From: an uncultured Traorella sp.
GTDB lineage: Bacteria > Bacillota_I > Bacilli_A > Erysipelotrichales > Erysipelotrichaceae
Direction: 5' to 3'
DNA length: 9,469 nt
Assembly (NCBI GenBank): GCA_945919165.1
Contig: CAMEIZ010000066.1
Span: 1-9,469 of the forward strand
The first letter of the stretch is position 1, and each line of letters begins with the position of its first letter. The position numbers and the translations under genes were made by a program. The notes beneath the pieces were generated by a model, which was given only the letters and a program-made list of their open reading frames with translations, was not told the origin of the DNA and did no database searches. Positions 1 through 5,386 of this stretch are shown here, in pieces.

Positions 1-2
1 TC

Positions 3-512
3 TACCGAAGCTCCGCTCCCGGTCTTCCTGTGGCAACTTACGATGATCTGTCAGCCTTTAAGATTTATCTGGTAGATGTGGGTCTGCTCCGTCGTCTGGC
101 TCATCTGGCACCTACTGCTTTTGGTGAGGGCAACCGCCTGTTCACCGAGTTCAAAGGCGCACTAACGGAGAACTTTGTGCTGCAAACCTTGATCACGCAG
201 TTTGAAGTGGTTCCTCGCTACTGGACACAAACCAATCCCCCATATGAAGTGGATTTCCTTATCCAGCGAGAGAATGATATTTTCCCTGTTGAGGTCAAAT
301 CTGAAGCCAATACATCCAGCAAGAGCCTCAAAAAGTTCAAGGAACTGTTCCCAGATAAAGTAAAGCTCCGTGTACGCTTCTCCCTGGACAACCTGAAACT
401 GGATGATGATATGCTGAACATTCCTCTGTTTATGGCTGATCAGACAGATCGTTTGATTGGCTTAGCGTTAGAAGAATATAAAGCAAAATTTGAAAGCATT
501 CACACGAAATAA
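3..512 (+). CDS. 3' part of an AAA_14/DUF4143-type ATPase (C-terminal domain)
   Basis: The gene is open at the left edge. The frame runs without a stop from base 3, and the residues before the GTG at 30 (ending APGLP) fit the 'GLP...Y.D...FK.YL.DVGLL' signature of the family, so that GTG is internal. What remains is the C-terminal DUF4143 domain, which has a PD-(D/E)XK-nuclease-like fold. EVDFL (about bases 246-260) and FPVEVKS (about 282-302) supply the Asp and E-x-K positions of that fold. The N-terminal AAA ATPase half would lie outside the window. These proteins are common, mobile and mostly uncharacterised; some may act in defence or toxin-antitoxin-like roles. The first 300 bases are visibly GC-richer, with many CTG, CTC and CGC codons, than the genes that follow, which suggests transfer. 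The 3' end looks intact, ending at a TAA. Family assignment is firm; function is unknown. Confidence 0.85.
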   Translation, partial: YRSSAPGLPVATYDDLSAFKIYLVDVGLLRRLAHLAPTAFGEGNRLFTEFKGALTENFVLQTLITQFEVVPRYWTQTNPPYEVDFLIQRENDIFPVEVKSEANTSSKSLKKFKELFPDKVKLRVRFSLDNLKLDDDMLNIPLFMADQTDRLIGLALEEYKAKFESIHTK

Positions 513-591
513 AGCAAAAAAAATAGAGAGGCGCAAACGCGATTAAAAAACAAGAGTTCATAAATATCAATGTGTTGTTAACTCTGGATAG

Positions 592-1003
592 CTCGATGTT
601 GAGCACAGAAAATCAATTTTGGTTGATCCCAATGAAACAGGTAAAACGATTCTTTCACAAGCTTTCATAAGTAATCCACCCGAAGGTATCGAACTATTTA
701 ATCCTCTAAGAAATTATCCTCGTACTAAATACGATGAAGACATTGAAAAAAAACTCTTGAAGGTGATTGTTCATTTTCAAGAAACCACTACTGAAGGTAT
801 TACAGAAAATTTGGTTACCGTAATTCAAATAAAGTATGAAACTGCAGCTTCCCTTTAGAAAGAGCAAAACAGTTACAATGTTGACTGAAAAAGAATATTA
901 AATACCTTGATGACGATAACACAAAAGAGAACTCGATATGAAAAGATTAAGAGCTGTTAGAACGCCTGATAGAACATGTTTCTGTTTTGAAAGCGTGCAA
1001 AAA
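592..1003 (+). pseudogene. Decayed remnant of an AAA/OLD-like ATPase gene
   Basis: A stop-free stretch (592-858, ending TAG) encodes a Walker-A-like sequence, ILVDPNETGKTILSQAF, where P-loop ATPases of the 'ILVGPNESGKT' type have a Gly in place of the Asp. It continues with FNPLRNYPR, which also resembles AAA ATPases that carry a DYPR-type segment after the P-loop. There is no convincing start: the only nearby candidate is the TTG at 619, without a ribosome binding site, and a stop lies just upstream at 589. After 858 the protein-like reading seems to shift frame (PLERAKQLQ near 850-880, KYLDDDNTKE near 899-930, ELLERLIEHV near 951-980), with stops between the pieces. I read this as one gene broken by frameshifts and stops. 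Family assignment rests on the P-loop and a remembered motif, so it is tentative. No other gene is visible between 513 and 1045. Confidence 0.5.
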
Positions 1004-1041
1004 AAAGAAAACCAAGTGAGCTATCAGGTTTTCTTTTTTTA
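999..1041. terminator. Bidirectional intrinsic terminator
   Basis: An A-rich arm ending AAAGAAAACC (1004-1013) pairs with GGTTTTCTTT (1027-1036), and the pairing extends through flanking A and T runs. A small inner TGA/TCA pairing sits in the loop. There are T-tracts on both strands. It begins five bases after the - strand stop codon at 1046, so it ends the marR-degV transcript. It would also stop read-through from the + strand ATPase region. Confidence 0.85.
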
Positions 1042-1045
1042 TCTT

Positions 1046-1594
1046 TTAAATATATTTAATGATGTTATAAACATTGATCATTATAATTACCAGATTTAAA
1101 ACTAAAAACAGTTTTTGAACCATTTTTTCGCTTATTCTCTCATTAATCTTTCTGCCGAACACACTTCCCAAAACAGCAAAGCATAACATACCAGCTAATA
1201 ATGAAATTTGAAAAGATGGTATTGCTTTACTAAGTGCTGTTTTTAATAAACTTGCTGTTTGTGAAAAGAAAATGATAAATAATGAGTTTTGAGCAGCTAC
1301 TTTAGATGACATTGAAAAAAAATAATTTAGTATAATTATATTGATTGGACCGCCACCAATGCCTAAAAAACTTGATACTATTCCTAATAGATTTCCAATA
1401 ATAAAACAGATAAGTGTTTTACTTACACGTTTTACTTTGATAGCATTTTTATTCAATGTATAAACAACAGAACCTAATGTGATAACAATTAAACAAATAG
1501 CCTGAAAAGCTGCAATTTGATTGTTAGAAATTGTACATATCATTGCTGAAAATAATGTTTTTCCAACTATACCACCAATTGTTGCAGATATAAT
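1046..1594 (-). pseudogene. 5'-truncated TSUP-family (TauE/SafE-like) membrane transporter gene
   Basis: The longest ATG-initiated reading (from 1543) gives 165 residues; TSUP permeases are usually about 250. It contains the second-repeat signature SSFLGIGGGPINI and the AAQNSLFIIFFSQ segment of the family, in four or five hydrophobic stretches. Above the ATG the same frame stays open for 17 more codons up to a TGA at 1595-1597. These codons (including ATIGGIVGKTLFSA) look like the normal interior of a TSUP protein, so homology runs past the apparent start. There is no ATG, GTG or TTG in that extension and no good ribosome binding site before 1543. The N-terminal repeat is missing and the fragment abuts degV only 13 bases after its stop, as expected from a deletion. 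A functional half-size TSUP is the alternative but seems less likely. The substrate (sulfite, sulfonate or other anion) cannot be told. Confidence 0.75.
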
Positions 1595-1610
1595 TCAGCT
1601 GATTTTATTT

Positions 1611-2459
1611 TTAGTTTTTTTCTTTTACCACATAAGCCATTAATCTGGCTCCGCCTCCAGCGTGCGTTCCGATAACCGGACCCACAATACCATGAAGAGG
1701 ATGATCAAAGTTAAAATGTTCCTTTAATAAGTCTTCAAATTTATCTAAACCGTCATCATTTCCTGTATATCCAATACATACTGGTTCATTCAAATCAATT
1801 TCCCCGCTTTTTTTGATTAATTCAATCATACTGGCAACTGATTTTTTCATCCCTCTTTCTTTTCCAAATACTCCTAAACCACCATCTTTCAAACCAACAA
1901 TCGGCTTAAATTTCAACAAACTGCCCAAAGCTGCACTTGATTTTGAAAGACGTCCGCCTTTATAGAAATATTCAAGTGTATCTACGTAGGCAAAAATATG
2001 AATTCGTTTCTTATATGTTTCTAAATACTCATATATTTCATTTAAACTTTTCCCTTGGTCTCTTAATTGCACTGCTTTCTTCACTAGGATTAAAAGTCCC
2101 TGAGTCGCATTATAGCTGTCAATGATTTTAATATTTTCGAACTCTTCTAACTGACTGGCAAGAATAGCACTCTGATAGGTACCGCTTAAGACACTGGAAA
2201 GAGTAATCACCAGGATTTCTTCCTTGTTTTCTTTTGCTTTTTTGTAGCATTCATAAAAATCCAAAGGTGATGGTTGAGATGTAGTTGGAATGGGATCACA
2301 CTTTGGTAGCATTGTATAAAAATCTTCTGGCAATAGATCTATCCGATCTTTATATTCTTTACCATTCATAATCACTTTTAATGGTACTACATCAATTTTC
2401 ATTTCTTTGGCCATTTCAATTGAAATATCAGAAGTTGAATCAGTAATAATTCTAATCAT
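1611..2459 (-). CDS. DegV family protein (FakB-like fatty-acid-binding protein)
   Basis: DegV proteins bind a fatty acid in a deep pocket; the characterised ones (FakB) present it to the kinase FakA for phosphorylation and entry into phospholipid synthesis. This 282-residue protein has the whole family frame: ITDSTSD at 5-11, TTSQPSP at 59-65 (the Ser that contacts the carboxylate), SSVLSGTYQSA at 88-98, the GGRLS segment near 168-172 and GTHAGGGA near the C-terminus. I start it at the ATG at 2459 rather than the upstream ATG at 2486. GGAGG lies six bases before 2459, the protein then begins MIRIITDSTS as the family does, and the upstream nine residues are out-of-frame marR sequence. It overlaps the marR stop by eight bases (ATGATTAG), so translation is probably coupled. 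No FakA gene is in the window. Confidence 0.93.
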   Translation of the reverse strand: MIRIITDSTSDISIEMAKEMKIDVVPLKVIMNGKEYKDRIDLLPEDFYTMLPKCDPIPTTSQPSPLDFYECYKKAKENKEEILVITLSSVLSGTYQSAILASQLEEFENIKIIDSYNATQGLLILVKKAVQLRDQGKSLNEIYEYLETYKKRIHIFAYVDTLEYFYKGGRLSKSSAALGSLLKFKPIVGLKDGGLGVFGKERGMKKSVASMIELIKKSGEIDLNEPVCIGYTGNDDGLDKFEDLLKEHFNFDHPLHGIVGPVIGTHAGGGARLMAYVVKEKN

Positions 2460-2874
2460 TGTTTTCCTCCATGTGTTCATAGACACTTATAAGCATTTTT
2501 TCTAATAGTAAGATTTCTTCTTCACTGAATTTATTTTCAATTTCGTGAAGCGTCTTCTTGATATACATATCATTTTGGCGATAACATTTTATAAATTTAT
2601 CTGTTACTTTTAAATGATAGGAACGCTTATCCATTGAACTCAGGGTTTTAATCAGATATCCTTTTTCTATCATCTGATTGATTTTATAAGTTGCATTAGG
2701 CTGTGAAATTCCCATTGTATTCGCATATTCTAAAATAGTTGGTTCATTTAACATATGAATAATATCCAAAGAAAAGGCTTCTTGCATATTTAATTCTTTT
2801 GAGTTTTCACATAATGAACGATAAAAATTCATTTTAAACAGGTCATATACTTTTTGAAACTTTTCTGATAACAT
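2452..2874 (-). CDS. MarR-family transcriptional regulator
   Basis: This is a 140-residue winged helix-turn-helix protein of the usual MarR size. The helix-turn-helix covers about residues 46-72 (PTILEYANTMGISQPNATYK, recognition helix about 58-70). The wing follows at about 77-92 and carries the typical DKR (82-84). Flanking helices at both ends would form the dimer. GGGAGG sits just before the ATG, with a rather short spacer of four bases. It is the first gene of its operon and overlaps degV. A perfect inverted repeat around its promoter suggests autoregulation. The pairing with a fatty-acid-binding protein recalls FabT, the MarR-type regulator of fatty acid synthesis in streptococci and lactic acid bacteria, but the effector and regulon here are inferred only. 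Confidence 0.9.
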   Translation of the reverse strand: MLSEKFQKVYDLFKMNFYRSLCENSKELNMQEAFSLDIIHMLNEPTILEYANTMGISQPNATYKINQMIEKGYLIKTLSSMDKRSYHLKVTDKFIKCYRQNDMYIKKTLHEIENKFSEEEILLLEKMLISVYEHMEENND

Positions 2875-2885
2875 AAATCCTCCCT

Positions 2886-2951
2886 ATTTAATTAAAATAT
2901 TTTAAGTATATTATAAATAAGATCTCTTTTTTGTCAATATTTTAATTAAAT
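2886..2951. repeat. 16-bp perfect inverted repeat flanking the marR promoter (operator candidates)
   Basis: ATTTAATTAAAATATT at 2886-2901 recurs exactly, in inverted orientation, at 2936-2951. Each copy contains the self-palindromic core TTTAATTAAA. One copy lies just downstream of the expected transcription start; the other overlaps the edge of the -35 box and runs upstream. This is a natural layout for a MarR dimer to bind at two sites and shut the promoter. The binding protein is inferred from position. Confidence 0.65.
2910..2937 (-). promoter_or_regulatory. Consensus promoter of marR-degV
   Basis: On the - strand a perfect TTGACA (2932-2937) and a perfect TATAAT (2910-2915) are 16 bases apart. 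The expected start of transcription is near 2903, giving a leader of about 29 bases that carries the marR ribosome binding site. A promoter this close to consensus would be strong unless repressed, which fits the symmetric repeats that flank it. Confidence 0.85.
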
Positions 2952-2975
2952 TTTTTTAACTATTTATCTCTCTAT

Positions 2976-3006
2976 AAAAAAAGATATCAAATCGATATCC
3001 TTTTTT
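2976..3006 (-). terminator. Intrinsic terminator after purF
   Basis: On the - strand GATATC (2994-2999) pairs with GATATC (2983-2988) across a five-base loop, and flanking A and T runs extend the stem with one extra base. The T-run at 2976-2982 follows it in the transcript. It lies 13 bases past the purF stop and separates the purine operon from marR. Confidence 0.85.
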
Positions 3007-3019
3007 CTTTATCATTTTT

Positions 3020-4429
3020 CTATTCTTCACCATTAAAGCAATAAGTGCAAAGTTTGCATGGCTTGATTCCGATTGCTTCAACCAATTCATCTAAACGAGC
3101 ATAATCCAGTGAAGAGAAATTCAATCGTTTACATATTTCGTCTACCATTCGTTTATATTTTTCACTGTCTGGGTTAACATATTCCTTCAGCAATTCATCA
3201 CTTACTTCCTGTGTACCTTCCAAATCACAGATAACTCTGCGTGTAATTAATTGCATTTCAGAAGATGTACGTGAGAAATTCAAGTATTTGCAGCCAAACA
3301 AAATTGGTGGACATGCCGGGCGAACATGTACTTCTTTTGCTCCGGAATTGTATAAAAACTGTGTTGTTTCTCCCAATTGAGTTCCTCGAACAATAGAATC
3401 ATCAATCAAGAGTAAGCGTTTGTCATTTATCAGCTCCTGTACCGGGATTAATTTCTTTCTGGCCACTTTTTCTCTTTCAGTTTGATTCTGAGGCATAAAT
3501 GAACGAGCCCAGGTAGGTGTGTACTTTACAAATGGACGTCCTAGAGGAATTTTAGTTTCATTTGAATAGCCAATGGCATGTGCCATTCCTGAATCCGGTA
3601 CTCCGGCGACCAGATCTACTTCTGTATTGTCTCTTTTAGCCATCAACCGGCCGCATTTATTTCTGACCATTTCCACATTTTGTCCTTCATACGTCGATGT
3701 TGGATAGCCATAATATACCCATAAAAATGAGCATACTTTCATAATTTCGTTTTCTTCTTTCAGTATTTCAAATTTATCAGGAGTGATATAGGCTATTTCC
3801 CCTGGTCCCAAGTCTTTAACATGCTCATAGCCTAAATTCATAAAAGCTGAGGATTCAAAAGTAACACAATAAGCATCATCTTTTTTTGCGATAATGACAG
3901 GAATTCTTCCAAATTTATCTCGTGAACAGTAAATACCTTCATTTGTCATGATCAAGATATTCATTGTTCCCTTCACTACTTCCTGAACATGGGTTAATCC
4001 TTCCAGAATGGAATCTTTTTGATTAATCAAAGCAGCAATCAATTCTGTGATATTAATTTGGCCTCCGCTCATTTCTAAAAAGTGAGTTGTTCCAAATTCA
4101 AAACAGCTTTGTTTCAGTTCAGGAATATTTTTGACTCTTCCAACAGTTGTAATCGCAAAAGAGCCTAAATGTGAATTGACTAATAATGGCTGTGGTTCAT
4201 AATCAGAAATACAGCCGATTCCAATATTTCCCTCAAAACGATCAATATCATTTTCAAATTTTGAACGGAAAGGCGCATTTTCAATGTTGTGAATGGAACG
4301 CTGAAATCCATTTGGCCCAAATACAGCCAGTCCACCTCTTCTAGGTCCTAAATGCGAATGATAATCTACTCCAAAATATAAATCAGCTACACAATCTTTC
4401 TTCGATGCTACACCAAAAAATCCACCCAT
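3020..4429 (-). CDS. purF: PurF-like amidophosphoribosyltransferase lacking the glutaminase nucleophile
   Basis: PurF makes 5-phosphoribosylamine from PRPP and glutamine, the first step of purine synthesis, using an N-terminal Ntn glutaminase domain (nucleophile Cys1) and a PRPP-binding domain. The PRPP half is well preserved in this 469-residue protein: GVPDSG at 276-281 and the loop LLLIDDSIVRGT at 339-350. Four cysteines (C233, C380, C461, C464) align with the Fe-S ligands of the Bacillus subtilis enzyme. The N-terminus, however, reads MGGFFGV where an active enzyme has M(propeptide)CGIFG/CGVFG, so Gly replaces Cys. The oxyanion-hole HNGN segment is TVGRV (95-99), and the GHVRY segment is also lost. 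The start is well supported (AAAGGAG, six-base spacer), so a missed Cys upstream is unlikely. It may use free ammonia, receive ammonia from a partner, or have another role. It follows purC by 24 bases in the same riboswitch-controlled operon. Confidence 0.85.
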   Translation of the reverse strand: MGGFFGVASKKDCVADLYFGVDYHSHLGPRRGGLAVFGPNGFQRSIHNIENAPFRSKFENDIDRFEGNIGIGCISDYEPQPLLVNSHLGSFAITTVGRVKNIPELKQSCFEFGTTHFLEMSGGQINITELIAALINQKDSILEGLTHVQEVVKGTMNILIMTNEGIYCSRDKFGRIPVIIAKKDDAYCVTFESSAFMNLGYEHVKDLGPGEIAYITPDKFEILKEENEIMKVCSFLWVYYGYPTSTYEGQNVEMVRNKCGRLMAKRDNTEVDLVAGVPDSGMAHAIGYSNETKIPLGRPFVKYTPTWARSFMPQNQTEREKVARKKLIPVQELINDKRLLLIDDSIVRGTQLGETTQFLYNSGAKEVHVRPACPPILFGCKYLNFSRTSSEMQLITRRVICDLEGTQEVSDELLKEYVNPDSEKYKRMVDEICKRLNFSSLDYARLDELVEAIGIKPCKLCTYCFNGEE

Positions 4430-4453
4430 AGTTTGCTCCTTTCATGATTGATT

Positions 4454-5137
4454 TTAACGATTTAAAATCAAACGTGTCAATTCAACCGGATCAACAATTT
4501 TTCCATCCTTATAAACACGCATATTTCCAGAAGCAATTTCATCAATTAAAATAACTTCATCCTTGTTATATCCAAATTCAAACTTAATATCCCATAAATC
4601 AAGCCCGATAGATTTTAAATCATCAGCTACGATTTTTGTGATTTTTAAAGTCTGTTCCTTCATGCTGTTAAACATTTCGGGTGTCATAATACCTAAAGCT
4701 GCCAGTCCTTCAGATGTTACTAACGGATCTCCTTTTTCATCATTTTTGAATGTACATTCAACATATCCACCATCTAATACCGTACCATCTTGAATATATT
4801 CTCCATAACGGCGAATAAAGCTGCCAGTAGCGACTAAACGGCAGATCACTTCTAATCCATGTCCAAAAACTTTAGCTGGCAATACTTCCATAACAGCTTC
4901 TTCAACATTTGCTCCTACATAATGAGTTTTAATTCCAGCTTCTTTTAATAATTCAAAATAATGGATGGATGTTTCCAGATTGGCTTTGCCAATACCTTCA
5001 ATGGTTAATCCTACTGAATTTTCTCCCGGATCAAAAACACCGTCTTTTCCAGTACAATCATCTTTAAATTTCAGCAACACATTCCCATTCTCTAATTGAA
5101 AAACATCTTTTGTCTTACCTGTATAAATCTTTTCCAT
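4454..5137 (-). CDS. purC: SAICAR synthetase, divergent subgroup
   Basis: PurC joins aspartate to CAIR with ATP to make SAICAR in purine synthesis. The 227 residues are a normal length for the bacterial enzyme. Typical elements are GKTKDVF at 7-13 (glycine-rich nucleotide loop), LKFKDD at 22-27, GIKTHYV at 68-74, the ATGSFIRRYG segment at 103-112 and LIDEIASGNMRVY at 197-209. Two places depart from the textbook form: the region after FKDD reads GVFDPGENSVGLTIEGIG, and the usual EISPDxxRxWD-like stretch is EIASGNMRVY. It therefore belongs to a divergent branch, which I take to be still SAICAR synthetase. The start is set by AAAGGGAG with a five-base spacer. It is the first gene after the guanine riboswitch, and purF follows. 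Confidence 0.9.
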   Translation of the reverse strand: MEKIYTGKTKDVFQLENGNVLLKFKDDCTGKDGVFDPGENSVGLTIEGIGKANLETSIHYFELLKEAGIKTHYVGANVEEAVMEVLPAKVFGHGLEVICRLVATGSFIRRYGEYIQDGTVLDGGYVECTFKNDEKGDPLVTSEGLAALGIMTPEMFNSMKEQTLKITKIVADDLKSIGLDLWDIKFEFGYNKDEVILIDEIASGNMRVYKDGKIVDPVELTRLILNR

Positions 5138-5159
5138 TTGTTCTCCCTTTCTGCTTTTT

Positions 5160-5285
5160 ATTATCGATATACTTTGGAAACAGAAAAACTTCTGTTCGAA
5201 AACAAAAGAAATGATTCATCGTAGTCCCGCCGTTAGGCAGCAGGGTAGAAACGCTTTCACCAAATCTGAAAGTATATACGATAAT
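5160..5285 (-). promoter_or_regulatory. Expression-platform pairing that competes with the guanine aptamer
   Basis: The leader segment at 5160-5175 is complementary to 5269-5285, which holds the 5' strand of P1 and the start of P2. Sixteen pairs form with a single extra base at 5278. If this long hairpin forms, the aptamer cannot. A smaller local hairpin with seven pairs (5179-5185 with 5190-5196) lies inside it but has no proper U-tract after it. I cannot tell from the sequence whether the switch acts on transcription or on access to the purC ribosome binding site at 5143-5150. Confidence 0.6.
5216..5284 (-). ncRNA. Purine riboswitch aptamer, guanine type
   Basis: The - strand shows the full three-way junction. 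P1 is an eight-pair stem (5277-5284 with 5216-5223, one G-U). P2 is CTTTCA/TGAAAG around the loop GATTTGG. The junction strand is the invariant GTTTCTACC. P3 is CCTGC/GCGGG around a loop containing CC. The GG in loop 2 and the CC in loop 3 can make the known loop-loop pairs. The base that sets specificity, in the ACT after P3 (window base 5224, C in the RNA), is C, as in guanine/hypoxanthine sensors; adenine sensors have U. It precedes purC-purF, so guanine is expected to lower purine synthesis. The alternative pairing that would carry the signal is listed separately. Confidence 0.92.
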
Positions 5286-5307
5286 ACAGCTTTTTAAAAA
5301 CGTTATT

Positions 5308-5336
5308 ATTATAATCAAAATCCAAAAAACTGTAAA
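5308..5336 (-). promoter_or_regulatory. Promoter of the purC-purF operon
   Basis: TTTACA (5331-5336) and a perfect TATAAT (5308-5313) are 17 bases apart on the - strand. The expected start near 5301 gives a leader of about 165 bases that contains the whole riboswitch. Confidence 0.8.
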
Positions 5337-5359
5337 GTAAAATTTATTTCCTTCTCATA

Positions 5360-5382
5360 GAAAAACCCGTCATTGACGGGTA
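5360..5382 (-). terminator. Intrinsic terminator after the M29 aminopeptidase
   Basis: On the - strand ACCCGTC pairs with GACGGGT (5365-5371 with 5375-5381) across a three-base loop, followed by a run of T (5361-5365). It starts about five bases after the stop codon at 5387 and closes the tldD-tldE-aminopeptidase unit. Confidence 0.92.
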
Positions 5383-5386
5383 TTGT

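Noticed and set aside
30..32. GTG at 30 as the start of the first gene
   Set aside because: The frame is open to the window edge and the residues before it match the conserved DUF4143 motif, so the codon is internal.
478..519. Eleven-base direct repeat ATAAAGCAAAA at the end of the first gene
   Set aside because: It is low-complexity A-rich sequence, only two copies, one inside coding sequence; no sign of an insertion element between them.
938..1040. Short + strand frame beginning MKRLRAV near the terminator
   Set aside because: It has no ribosome binding site and reads straight through the terminator stem; a neighbouring frame looks more protein-like, as expected of a decayed gene.
2460..2486. 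Nine-codon N-terminal extension of the DegV protein (ATG at 2486)
   Set aside because: The ATG at 2459 has GGAGG at six bases and gives the family-typical start; the extension is marR sequence in another frame.
5115..5318. Open frame of 67 codons on the - strand covering the purC leader
   Set aside because: It lies across the riboswitch and its expression platform, has no ribosome binding site, begins upstream of or at the expected transcription start, and its bases are explained by RNA structure.
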